Assembly (NCBI GenBank): GCA_029243145.1
Contig: JAQWSQ010000165.1
Span: 1-49,432, forward strand
DNA length: 49,432 nt
From: Planctomycetaceae bacterium
Lineage (GTDB): Bacteria > Planctomycetota > Planctomycetia > Planctomycetales > Planctomycetaceae
Direction of reading: 5' to 3'
Shown: one piece after another, positions 26,906 to 35,206 of the stretch
Layout: each line of letters opens with the position of its first letter
Position numbering within the stretch: position 1 is the first letter of the stretch
Position numbers and translations under genes: made by a program
Notes under the pieces: generated by a model
Told to the model about the DNA's origin: nothing
What the model saw: only the letters and a program-made list of their open reading frames with translations
The model's database searches: none

Positions 26906-27137
26906 GCCAAAAACCCGATGTGTGGACAACAGATAAGTAAGTAAGAACAACTTCAGGCAGGCGCTGCCCACAATCAGGCAACGTGTTGGGAAGCTTCTCT
27001 ATTATCTATTGTGGCAGGTCAGCACGAAACCTCAATGAGTTTTTAGAAAGATTGGTTGAGAACTATTACGGGAGAAAAACCCTTGCCACACAGTTTTCCC
27101 TGTTTTGTGCTTGAGTTTCTTGTCGGCTTAAAAAACT

Positions 27138-27698
27138 CTACGCATCTTCTTTCGGAGGTTCAATCCCGAAATCGGTGATGGAGAGCAATGATTCAAAGGG
27201 AATCTCTCGCTTGGCAAAGTTTTCGGCACCGCCCTGTAAACGGTCCACAATGCCGACCACTTTGATGACCTTGCAGCCGAACTCTTCGACGCGATCCACG
27301 GCTAACAAGCTGCTGCCTCCCGTCGTGACCACATCGTCGACGATGACCACTTTCATGCCCGGTTCGACAGGCCCTTCGACGAATTTATTCGTGCCGTGCC
27401 CTTTGGACTCTTTGCGGACCATGAATCCTTTGATGTCGAGCCCTTGTTCAGCGGCGACTGTGAGCACTCCACCAATAATGGGATCAGCGCCGATGGACAT
27501 CCCACCGAAGGCGTCATATTCGGTCTCTTTGAGCATGTCCAATAGTCCCAAGCTGATCTGCCGAAGTCCTTCCGCGTGCAGGGTGACTTGCTTACCGTCG
27601 AGGTAGTAGCTTGATTTCTTGCCGGAAACGAGGGTGAAATCTCCAAATTTGAGAGCCCGTTCGCGGAACAGCTCCATCAGTCGGACGCGGTCGTACAT
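27138..27698 (-). CDS. pyrE: Orotate phosphoribosyltransferase
   Basis: 186 residues. It joins orotate to PRPP to give OMP in de novo pyrimidine synthesis. The PRPP-binding motif VVIVDDVVTTGGSS spans residues 117-130, with Asp121 and Asp122. The N-terminal SGKKSSYYLDGKQVTL is the typical orotate-site opening of PyrE, and the catalytic loop has RKESKGHGTNK. The length is normal for the short bacterial form. It stands alone on the minus strand, 232 bp upstream of the PSCyt1 gene and divergent from the barrel gene. Confidence 0.96.
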   Translation of the reverse strand: MYDRVRLMELFRERALKFGDFTLVSGKKSSYYLDGKQVTLHAEGLRQISLGLLDMLKETEYDAFGGMSIGADPIIGGVLTVAAEQGLDIKGFMVRKESKGHGTNKFVEGPVEPGMKVVIVDDVVTTGGSSLLAVDRVEEFGCKVIKVVGIVDRLQGGAENFAKREIPFESLLSITDFGIEPPKEDA

Positions 27699-27901
27699 TG
27701 CTTATTCCTTGTCAGTCAGTGTTGATGAGAACCAGTTTAACGCCCCAAATGACTGAACGCGACTGATCTCACCAAAACGATGAGTTCAAGGCGGGTGAAC
27801 GCCGATAACTGCTTTATTGTGAAATCTGCGGACCGTTGATGGCATGGTGCCTCGTTCAACTCATTAAAAAGCAGAAACTCCCGATCATCATGGAGGATGC
27901 G

Positions 27902-29098
27902 ATGCGACTCGCCATTTGTTTGTCCTCGACTGTTCTGATCTGTCCGCTAGCTCACGCACAAGCGGATGTGTTTGATGTCTTTGAGGAACTGCAACCAGTT
28001 TCCAATTGGGTCAACAGTAGCAATTCGAGTCTCAATCTCGATAATTGCAGTGATGATTCCGAGTGTGGCAACTCTGGTTGTACCACGAACCAATGCGGTT
28101 GCCGCACGGCTCCCGCACCGACGATGATCGGTGGCTCGTCCTTGGGCGTACCTTTTAGTTTCACCGACGGTGATGAGCTCCACTTACTCACCAACTTTTA
28201 TTCCCGCGTGTCGGAAAACAACTCGGCCATCCCGCAAAATCGCATCTCGTTTGTGTATAAGTATTTGAATGATGTCCCCACGGCCAAAGATGCTCTTTTT
28301 TTAGACGGTGCTGCTCCCGATTACGACAGTGACCTGACGCATTACGAACTGGGCCTGGAAAAGACACTGTTCAATGGAAACATGTCCGTCGAACTGCTGA
28401 TCCCGTTCGCCTATGTGCCAGAATCAACGATTCCGAATGCCGTGGGTTTGCAGGGTTCCGATGTGGAACTGCAGAACATCGCCTTCGGCCTGAAAGCCCT
28501 GCTCTTGAGCGATGACAGGAAAGCGATTTCGGCCGGGGTGCGTGTTGAAGCTCCCACGAAAGAGGACTTCAATTTTCCCGGAGTGACACTCACATTTCCC
28601 AACGAAGTATGGGCCGTGACACCCTATCTGGCGACGTTAATCAATCTGAATGATGACCTGTTCTTCCAGGCTTTTGCTTCTTATCGTCTGCAAACCGACG
28701 ATTTTACCAGCAGTGGTGTTGTGAGTAACTTTCGCGAACCCAATTATTTTGATCTCGATGCTCAGCTCGGTTACTGGTTATACCGGAACACAGGTGGCTC
28801 GGGATTAACCGGCTTGCAGGCCAAAACTGAAATACATTATACCGGCACATTTGAGGCTTATGGTGATAATGGTGGAAATGCTTTCCCTGGAGCACTCGGA
28901 GAGACCGACCAACTCAATCTGACGACCGGTTTAACAGCCATCATGAACGACCGCACGACGATCACGGCCGGTATTGTGTTGCCGGTTCGCGATGGGTCGA
29001 ATATTACACGCGATGGAGCTGTTCGCCCTCATCCGTCAGATCGCTTTTTCGACTGGCAAGCCAATCTGCAGGTCAACTACTACTTCGGCAACCAGTGA
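27902..29098 (+). CDS. Outer-membrane beta-barrel candidate with cysteine-rich leader region
   Basis: 398 residues from the ATG at 27902, which follows ggagg with suitable spacing and starts a clean Sec signal (RLAICLSSTVLICPLAHAQA). After it comes a Ser/Asn-rich linker and five cysteines at residues 49, 55, 60, 65 and 67. From about residue 75 the protein alternates polar and hydrophobic residues in strand-like stretches separated by Asp/Asn turns, and ends WQANLQVNYYFGNQ, a typical aromatic barrel end. The overall pattern resembles porin-like transporter proteins (phenol_MetA_deg group), but I cannot assign a family firmly. The cysteine cluster is unusual for a barrel and may bind metal or form disulfides. 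The frame opens at 27836, but those codons precede the signal and are probably not translated. Confidence 0.65.
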   Translation: MRLAICLSSTVLICPLAHAQADVFDVFEELQPVSNWVNSSNSSLNLDNCSDDSECGNSGCTTNQCGCRTAPAPTMIGGSSLGVPFSFTDGDELHLLTNFYSRVSENNSAIPQNRISFVYKYLNDVPTAKDALFLDGAAPDYDSDLTHYELGLEKTLFNGNMSVELLIPFAYVPESTIPNAVGLQGSDVELQNIAFGLKALLLSDDRKAISAGVRVEAPTKEDFNFPGVTLTFPNEVWAVTPYLATLINLNDDLFFQAFASYRLQTDDFTSSGVVSNFREPNYFDLDAQLGYWLYRNTGGSGLTGLQAKTEIHYTGTFEAYGDNGGNAFPGALGETDQLNLTTGLTAIMNDRTTITAGIVLPVRDGSNITRDGAVRPHPSDRFFDWQANLQVNYYFGNQ

Positions 29099-29104
29099 TC
29101 GATC

Positions 29105-29137
29105 AATAGCCCACGTGTGCGAGCACGCGGGATGGGT
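29105..29137 (+). repeat. Dispersed GC-rich palindromic repeat, copy 2
   Basis: This has the same ends (aatagcc ... gatgggt) and core as the minus-strand copy at 14298-14329. It contains the inverted pair cgtg/cacg around tgcga and starts 7 bp after the barrel gene's stop. Confidence 0.6.
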
Positions 29138-29197
29138 GGAACGCCGAGAGATGTTTGCCAAGATCCGTTGTGCTCGCGCACAAGGGTGATGAGAACC

Positions 29198-29333
29198 GTA
29201 GGGTCCGCTGTGCGGACCATTGTGTTGAGGTCCGATTTGATGTGTGACTATCAACAACATTGCCAAATAGGGAGCACTTGAAACTGCTCAAAGAGATGGT
29301 GAATCGAAGAGCGGTCCGCACAGCGGACCCTAC
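29198..29333. repeat. Small MITE-like element with perfect 21-bp inverted ends
   Basis: 29198-29218 and 29313-29333 are exact reverse complements. Each end contains ggtccgctgtgcggacc (or its inverse), itself a 7-bp hairpin with a 3-nt loop. The 94-bp interior encodes nothing visible. Elements of this shape are usually mobilised by a transposase encoded elsewhere. Confidence 0.65.
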
Positions 29334-29374
29334 AAGATATCGATGAGAACATGAGAACGAGCGCATGAACGCGA

Positions 29375-29405
29375 GAGGCCGAACCTGAACGGCCTCCCGT
29401 TTTTT
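29375..29405 (+). terminator. Rho-independent terminator (plus strand)
   Basis: The stem gaggccg/cggcctc (29375-29381 with 29390-29396) has an 8-nt loop and is followed by a T run ending at 29405. It reads in the direction of the barrel gene, whose stop is about 280 bp upstream. Confidence 0.6.
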
Positions 29406-29427
29406 ATGCGCTGAAATGAAGAACGCT

Positions 29428-30666
29428 TTACGGTCTGATGACCACTTCGGAGCCAGTCGTCAGGAAGTCATAAACTTCGACGATATCTTCATTGTTGAGT
29501 CGCAAGCAGCCTCGCGATTCGGCTTTCTTGATCGAGTTTGGGTCGATCGTACCATGGATGCCGTAGCTGTCGCCGATATCGACCCAGCGTTCTCCCAGAG
29601 GATTATTGGCGTCTTCGGCATCAATCACTCCATCCGGTCCGTAATAGGTCGGGTTCTTCAACTTCTCTTTGACAGAGAATGTTCCGATGGGCGTGGAGTT
29701 TTCCGCACCGATGCCGATGTCGTAACGTTTCACGAAGTAACCGTGCGCGTGGATCGTCAGCGAGAAATCACTCAGGTCGATGAAGGCCGAAAACGGTCCT
29801 TTGATCACTTTCAGCTTTTGACCCACTTTGACACGTTCGGGGCGAACACGATTGAGTCGTGTCAGATATTCCCAAGAGAGGCTGTAATTCGGGGCGACTT
29901 TCTGCAATAAGTCGCCCGGCTTGATTTCGTACGCCTGCATGAAGTGTGGCTGTGGTGCAAAGTAGATCATGCCGGCAGTTTTGTTCAAACGAGTCAGGAG
30001 AGCATCGGGGGCTTGCTCCTCTTTCCAGTATTGTTGAGACAGCTCGCGATGTGCTTTCAGGAATTGTCCTTCAGCAATCCAGGCATCAATTTCGGCGTAG
30101 GGATTATTGCTGGTGAGTGGGAATTCGGGAGCTGCTGGTTTTTCTGCCGAGGCGGGAACAATGTTCGAAGCTGTTTTCTCGGGGGGTGTTGTTTGAGGAA
30201 CTCCAAAGATTCGCGCGATGCGTTCCTGCTCAGACAGCGAGATCGTGTTTTGATTGGAACGAGTGTTTTGAGGTGAGAGATCTGAAGTGTAGGCTGTGTT
30301 ACTCGGTGGTTGCTCAGGTTGCGGAGGAAACGACTTGCTGTAAGAGACAGCGTTCGCCGGAATCGCGGGATTGTCTGCCCCTAAAGTTGTAATTGTCGGC
30401 TCTGACTGTGTCGGAGCAGGCGGGACAGCCTCGGTTGTCTCGCTAGGTTCATCCTGCTGTGCAAGAAACTCTTCGAGCGGATTGTTACCAAGGGTGGTTT
30501 CGGTCCCGTCCTCGGCAACCGTCGTTGGTTCTGATGAACCAACCCACTGATCGAGTGGTGGCAGAAAATCGAGATACCACAAAGACCCCACCACAAATAA
30601 AGTCGTGAGTCCCCCGGAAACAATCCAGTCTTTTGATTCTCGGCGTTGGCGAATAGGTTGTCGCAT
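29428..30666 (-). CDS. Membrane-anchored LysM / L,D-transpeptidase (YkuD) protein
   Basis: 412 residues from the ATG at 30666. A basic N-terminus and one transmembrane helix (residues ~17-33, SGGLTTLFVVGSLWYL) anchor it. A long Pro/Thr/Glu-rich linker follows, then a LysM-like peptidoglycan-binding segment (YEIKPGDLLQKVAPNY...VKVGQKLKVIKG), and the YkuD catalytic domain with SYGIHGT and the cysteine motif ESRGCLRL (SRGC where SHGC is also common). L,D-transpeptidases form 3-3 cross-links or attach proteins to peptidoglycan, in keeping with the now accepted presence of peptidoglycan in planctomycetes. The frame extends to 30693, but the leading residues are not needed. dprA lies 121 bp upstream on the same strand. 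Confidence 0.9.
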   Translation of the reverse strand: MRQPIRQRRESKDWIVSGGLTTLFVVGSLWYLDFLPPLDQWVGSSEPTTVAEDGTETTLGNNPLEEFLAQQDEPSETTEAVPPAPTQSEPTITTLGADNPAIPANAVSYSKSFPPQPEQPPSNTAYTSDLSPQNTRSNQNTISLSEQERIARIFGVPQTTPPEKTASNIVPASAEKPAAPEFPLTSNNPYAEIDAWIAEGQFLKAHRELSQQYWKEEQAPDALLTRLNKTAGMIYFAPQPHFMQAYEIKPGDLLQKVAPNYSLSWEYLTRLNRVRPERVKVGQKLKVIKGPFSAFIDLSDFSLTIHAHGYFVKRYDIGIGAENSTPIGTFSVKEKLKNPTYYGPDGVIDAEDANNPLGERWVDIGDSYGIHGTIDPNSIKKAESRGCLRLNNEDIVEVYDFLTTGSEVVIRP

Positions 30667-30787
30667 CGTCCTTGACCTTGACAGGTAACACAAAGTGATC
30701 GGAAACGGGCGGATTTATAGCAGTTTTCGCGAATTGTGGCTAGAGCGGCTTGGTCGTCGCAAACCACTCCGGGAAAACGCTTTACGG

Positions 30788-31915
30788 TTAGTGTGGATCT
30801 CGCACGACGTATCCTCCCGGAAGTCGCCGGATCAAACGCTTCATTTCGAGCACCGTGAGCGTGGCAAGAACCCGCGCGTCGTCGATGTCTGAACTGCGGA
30901 GAACTTCATCAACAGTTCCCGGTTCGAGTGGAATCAAATCGAGAAGTTCGCGCTCCTGCTCGTTGAGGTTCAATTCGCGAGGGGTGAGAACCGTTTTTCC
31001 TTCGGGCGAGATTGTGGGCTGAGTGAGCGGACCGAGAGTTTCCAGAATGTCGTCAACGTGACGCACGAGTTGCGCGCCATCGCGAACCAGATCATGGCAA
31101 CCTTCGCTCGCCGCGCTATCGAGTCGTCCGGGAACGACGAAGACATTGCGCCCTTGTTCCAATGCGTGTCGAGCTGTGTGGAGTGCTCCGCTGTTGCGTG
31201 CGGCTTCGACAATCAACACACCCTGGCTGAGTCCTGAGATGATGCGGTTGCGTTGAGGGAATAATCCGGGAACGGGTGCTTGTCGCAAGCAGGCTTCACT
31301 GATGATCGCACCATTTGCGATCACTTCTTCGGAGAGAGGACCATGCTCGGGAGGATAGATATGCCCGACGCCAGTTCCCAACACGGCAATCGTTCGCCCA
31401 TTCGCTTCCATCGCGCCACGATGGGCACAAGCATCGATGCCGCGTGCCAGTCCACTAATGACCGTGATTCCCGCCAATGACAGATCCCGAGCAAATCGTT
31501 CTGCCTGTTGACGACCATAAAGCGTACAGCGGCGTGATCCGACAATTCCAATTCCCAGCCGGTCGCTGTCTGTCAGTGAACCTCGCACGTATAACAGTTG
31601 TGGAGGGTCGGGAATTTCTCGAAGGCCATCAGGATAGTTCTTGTCTTCCAATCGCAACAAATCGACCCCGAGTTGCTCACAAGAATTGAGTTCCTCAACG
31701 GCCTGGTCCGAATTTCGTTGTCGTTCAATCGCAGACGCCAGTTTGGGGCCAATCCCTTCGACCGACAGTAATTCCTCGCGTGAGGCTCGAAAGACTTCAC
31801 CCGCGCTCCCCAATCGATTTCGTAATCTTGTCTGGGCGATAGGGCCTAATCCGCGAGTTAAACTCAGGCGCAATGCGTCGAGAAGTTCGGGATCATGGTT
31901 CGGGGCGAATGACAT
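30788..31915 (-). CDS. dprA: DNA processing protein DprA (Smf)
   Basis: 375 residues. DprA binds incoming single-stranded DNA and loads RecA in natural transformation. An N-terminal helix-hairpin-helix region (LLSVEGIGPKLASAIE) precedes the Rossmann-like core, with IGIVGSRRCTLYG, TVISGLARGIDACAHRGA, AVLGTGVGHIYPPEH, FPQRNRIISGLSQGVLIVEA and GRNVFVVPGRLDS. A C-terminal winged-helix (DprA_WH) has LLDLIPLEPGTVDEVL...LEMKRLIRRLPGGYVVRD. All parts are intact. Its neighbours, an L,D-transpeptidase and a ketosynthase-like protein, give no functional link to competence. Confidence 0.95.
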   Translation of the reverse strand: MSFAPNHDPELLDALRLSLTRGLGPIAQTRLRNRLGSAGEVFRASREELLSVEGIGPKLASAIERQRNSDQAVEELNSCEQLGVDLLRLEDKNYPDGLREIPDPPQLLYVRGSLTDSDRLGIGIVGSRRCTLYGRQQAERFARDLSLAGITVISGLARGIDACAHRGAMEANGRTIAVLGTGVGHIYPPEHGPLSEEVIANGAIISEACLRQAPVPGLFPQRNRIISGLSQGVLIVEAARNSGALHTARHALEQGRNVFVVPGRLDSAASEGCHDLVRDGAQLVRHVDDILETLGPLTQPTISPEGKTVLTPRELNLNEQERELLDLIPLEPGTVDEVLRSSDIDDARVLATLTVLEMKRLIRRLPGGYVVRDPH

Positions 31916-32021
31916 TGGCGGCTCATGGGACTGGTCGAAAGATCAGTATTATGGCAACCTGTACGACCGTACGCAATTGCGAATTAAGAAAGATGCGAAA
32001 TGAGCAAGAATTGAACAGCAA

Positions 32022-33317
32022 TCAGAGAGCACGCAGCAGGGTCGCCGCACTTTGTCCAACGCTGGTACGATTCACGGACAATGCCGTCCTGCCGATCAGC
32101 GGAACCGCTTGTCCGTATGTCACATTCAGGCGACAGCGAGGGTCGGGATATTCGTAGTTCAACGTCGCCGGAAGCTGACCGTTGTGAAGCGAAAGCAATG
32201 TTCCCGCCAACTCAACGGCCCCCGAACCGGCGTCGAAGTTACCGAAGTAGCTTTTGAGTGCCACCACCGGGATCTTGGCGATGTGATCGCCGAATGTTCT
32301 GTGATAGGCGCGGGCTTCGACCAGGTCATCACGCTGTGTGCTTTTACCGTGTGCGTTGATGTGACCAATTTGGTCAGCCGTGATGTTGGCCCGAAGCATG
32401 GCCCCTTCTATCGAACGGCCAATGCCTCGTCCACCAGCACCGTTATTATATCCGGCTCCGTCGCAACCCGAACCGAACCCAATTACTTCGGCGTAAATTT
32501 CCGCACCGCGGGCGACGGCATGTTCGTATCGTTCGACAATAAACGACGCGGCTCCTTCGCCCACAACGGTTCCGTCGCGGTCAAAGTCAAAGGGGCGACA
32601 AGCTTTTTCGGGATTGTCTTTACGGTGTGAGAGTCCTTCGTAGAGACTCAGCTTGGTGATGTCGATGGGTGAAATGTTTGATCCACACGCACCGACAATC
32701 ATGGCATCCGCAGCTCCACGTTCAATCACCCGAACGGCTTCCGCAAGTGCCAGCAAGGCAGATGATTCGCGACTGGTGATGGTATTGTTGGGGCCGCGTG
32801 CATCGTGATCGATCGAAATATGACACGCTGGCATGTTGGGAAGTTGTCGCAATAGCCACAAAGGAGCAATTCGTCCAGAGCTTTCTTCGCCCCAGCGTGT
32901 CAGCATCATTTCGTCGTTTTGAACGTCGTCGACGATTTCCGCGACAGCATCGGCAATTTCTTCGGGAGAGGTCGTCATTCGACCGGCACCGTAAACGACA
33001 CCTAAGCGGTCGGGATCAATGTCGCCGAGATTCAGGTCTCCATCCTGCATCGCCAGATTGGCAGAAGAGACACCCAATTGTACGTCGCGTGACATCACCT
33101 TCAGAAATTTGCGGTCGCGGAGATAGAGGGTCGGGTCGAAGTTTTTGACTTCCGCGCCAACGCAGGAAGGGAGATTGTTCGTGGAGAAAGCACTGAGGTA
33201 ATCGATGCCGGAGGTTCCCGACATCAGCCCCGACCAGAACGCATCTCGACCGATCCCGATCGGGGAAACCACTCCCACTCCGGTAATCACTGTTCGAGTT
33301 TGATCAGGTCCAGCCAT
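32022..33317 (-). CDS. Ketosynthase-fold protein lacking the catalytic cysteine (chain-length-factor-like)
   Basis: 431 residues with the thiolase fold of beta-ketoacyl-ACP synthase II (FabF): VITGVGVVSPIGIG at the start, RPFDFDRDGTVVGEGAA, GHINAHGKSTQRDD with His323, and ALKS with Lys355. The nucleophile region GPNNTITSRESSALLALAEA aligns without gaps to the FabF GP....TAC.SG block and puts Glu184 in place of the Cys. The second catalytic His (KS.TGH) is Asn360 (KSYFGN). It should therefore not condense acyl chains by itself. In type II polyketide systems a Cys-less partner (KS-beta, with Gln at that site) works with an active ketosynthase, but none is adjacent here. The gene is on the minus strand upstream of dprA with a 106-bp gap. 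Confidence 0.85.
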   Translation of the reverse strand: MAGPDQTRTVITGVGVVSPIGIGRDAFWSGLMSGTSGIDYLSAFSTNNLPSCVGAEVKNFDPTLYLRDRKFLKVMSRDVQLGVSSANLAMQDGDLNLGDIDPDRLGVVYGAGRMTTSPEEIADAVAEIVDDVQNDEMMLTRWGEESSGRIAPLWLLRQLPNMPACHISIDHDARGPNNTITSRESSALLALAEAVRVIERGAADAMIVGACGSNISPIDITKLSLYEGLSHRKDNPEKACRPFDFDRDGTVVGEGAASFIVERYEHAVARGAEIYAEVIGFGSGCDGAGYNNGAGGRGIGRSIEGAMLRANITADQIGHINAHGKSTQRDDLVEARAYHRTFGDHIAKIPVVALKSYFGNFDAGSGAVELAGTLLSLHNGQLPATLNYEYPDPRCRLNVTYGQAVPLIGRTALSVNRTSVGQSAATLLRAL

Positions 33318-33910
33318 CTTGGTCGGTCCTTACTGTCGTTCAGAGTCCCACTTGAACAAGCAGTTTTGTTTGGATACTTGTCATCCAATGACATTTTCCG
33401 AAATCGCATGACGGAATGGCGAGAATAAGGTCATCACGAAAATAGCGATCAAAATACTGATTGAGAGAATGCTCTCACAGTATTTATCTATCGACCAAAT
33501 CGGTGTCATTTACTGAAGGCAAGTTCAACCCCGGGGACGAGAACTCATGGAGTAAGTCACGCAACCCGTGCATTCAGTAAATCAGATAATCTTTAACTCG
33601 CTCACGTTGTCAGACGTGATTTCTACTTTGAATGATGCCTGCGAAAGATCCCCATCTTTCATTCATGCCGACAATCACTCACTAACAAAATTAGAGGAGA
33701 TCCTTGAGGCTTTGTCAACGACACCCACCCCACCACCTTGCGGAGATCCCCTAGATTGTCCATTTTGAATAGTTGCGGGAGACATAAACTGTTATAAAGT
33801 CTATGGATCCGGCGAGTGAGGAGATCTCCTCTATCTTCTTATTTTCGCATTCTAATGAGGTTTCTGGATTGTAAAAAAAGCAATTCAACAGTGTAGAGAG
33901 AGTAGACGAC
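33318..33910. other. Gene-poor, AT-rich divergent region upstream of epmA
   Basis: 593 bp between the divergent ketosynthase-like gene and epmA. It contains a small hairpin (tgagag/ctctca, 33462-33477), a 14-bp palindrome gaggagatctcctc (33818-33831) that could be an operator for epmA, and a weak 66-codon frame (33568-33768). Nothing else is apparent. Confidence 0.5.
33568..33768 (+). CDS. Possible short ORF of unknown function
   Basis: 66 codons from a GTG at 33568 to the stop at 33766-33768. The translated product has a helical first part and a proline-rich end (TTPTPPPCGDPLDCPF) with two cysteines. There is no Shine-Dalgarno sequence and no family I recognise. It lies in an AT-rich gap where a frame of this length could occur by chance, so I give it low confidence. 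Confidence 0.2.
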   Translation: MHSVNQIIFNSLTLSDVISTLNDACERSPSFIHADNHSLTKLEEILEALSTTPTPPPCGDPLDCPF

Positions 33911-34981
33911 ATGGCGTTTCAAGAGCAATCTCAATTATGGCAGCCAACTGCTTCCTGGAGGTTGCTCAAATGGCGGTCTCTTCTCTTGCAGGAAATCCGA
34001 GACTTCTTGACGTCGAGTGTCTACCTCGAAGTCGAAACGCCAAGTCTTTCGCAGGAGACTGTCGTCGATGCAAACCTGGATCCCATTGAGGCGCACTTAA
34101 AAACTCATCGCGGGGCCGACCCTGAAGTCTGGTATCTGCAAACATCGCCTGAGTTCGGCATGAAACGACTGTTGGCCGATCTTAATCAATCCCCTTCAAC
34201 AGACAGACCGGCGGGCTTGTTTCAGATCTCCAAAGCCTTCCGTAATTGCGAGCGTGGAGATTTACACAACCCTGAGTTTACCATGCTGGAATGGTACGGT
34301 TTTGGGGCGACCTATCAGGAACAGATGGCATTCACTGAGCGGCTGGTTCGCCGTTTAGCGGCACGGGTGTTGGAGTTGGAACCGGGCGTTTCATCCATGA
34401 ATTCTCGACTCAAAATGACCGACTCGCCGTTCCATCGTCTTTCGTATGACGACGCTTGCGAGCGGGTTCTCGATTGTCGAGTGCTGAATCAGTCTGCCGT
34501 AGAATTGTTGATTCTCTGTCGTGCTGAGGGAGTCGAACCACCCCCCTCACTCGACACCGAGGACCGTGATGCGCTGCTCAATTTGTTGCTTGCCGAGAAA
34601 GTGGAGCCAACGCTGGGAACCAATAATCCCGAGTTTTTGTGCGACTACCCCACATCTCAGTCCGCCCTGGCCAAGGTCCGGGCCGACGATCCACCTGTGA
34701 CTGAGCGATTCGAACTATATTGGGACGGCATCGAACTTTGTAACGGATATCAGGAATTGACCGATCCAGAAGTTCTGCGGCAGCGTGTCTTCGAAGAAAA
34801 TTCTCGTCGCCTGTCTGATGGGGCGATGGCGCTTCCCGCTGCCGAACATTTGCTCTCAGCCATGGAAAGCGGACTACCGGAGTGCTCGGGAGTCGCACTG
34901 GGCTTCGATCGACTTGTCATGCTGCTCTTAGGCCAGAAGTCTTTGAAAGATGTTCTGGCCTTCCCCTGCGACCGAGCTTGA
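33911..34981 (+). CDS. epmA: EF-P lysine lysyltransferase (LysRS-like class II synthetase)
   Basis: 356 residues, close to the EpmA/PoxA/GenX length and lacking the N-terminal anticodon-binding domain of true LysRS. Class II motifs are present: YLEVETPSLS (motif 1 region), FQISKAFRNCERGDLHNPEFTMLEWY-type motif 2, ELYWDGIELCNGYQEL, and GVALGFDRLVMLLLG as motif 3. EpmA attaches beta-lysine to a lysine of elongation factor P, which helps ribosomes pass polyproline stretches. No epmB or efp gene is adjacent in this window. The gene is followed by an AT-rich gap and a proline-rich secreted protein. Assignment is firm at family level. Confidence 0.9.
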   Translation: MAFQEQSQLWQPTASWRLLKWRSLLLQEIRDFLTSSVYLEVETPSLSQETVVDANLDPIEAHLKTHRGADPEVWYLQTSPEFGMKRLLADLNQSPSTDRPAGLFQISKAFRNCERGDLHNPEFTMLEWYGFGATYQEQMAFTERLVRRLAARVLELEPGVSSMNSRLKMTDSPFHRLSYDDACERVLDCRVLNQSAVELLILCRAEGVEPPPSLDTEDRDALLNLLLAEKVEPTLGTNNPEFLCDYPTSQSALAKVRADDPPVTERFELYWDGIELCNGYQELTDPEVLRQRVFEENSRRLSDGAMALPAAEHLLSAMESGLPECSGVALGFDRLVMLLLGQKSLKDVLAFPCDRA

Positions 34982-35206
34982 TCGATTCGTGGTAGTAGAT
35001 GTGTTGTCAAAAATACCACGACCTTCTGTGGTGTGGTATATACGATAAGTCCTTATATATAAACGTAATAGGTGGATGTTAATCTGTAGTGATTGTGCTG
35101 ATTTTGTAAATATTTCCAAATGGTGTGTCCAAAAAGTGATGACAGTCGGATGAACTGTCAGACGCGGAGCCAAACAACAAGACACTTTCGAATAAGGGAT
35201 ACAGCT

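Larger units (their letters stand above)
29099..29427. other. Repeat-filled intergenic region after the barrel gene
   Basis: 329 bp without a gene. It holds copy 2 of the dispersed palindromic repeat (29105-29137), a short hairpin (tgtgctcgcgcaca, near 29169), a 136-bp element with perfect 21-bp inverted ends (29198-29333), and a hairpin-plus-T terminator (29375-29405). Confidence 0.7.

Noticed and set aside
35013-35039. ataccac/gtggtat inverted repeat after epmA
   Set aside because: The stem is short, with a loop of 13 nt and no T run, so it is not convincing as a terminator.
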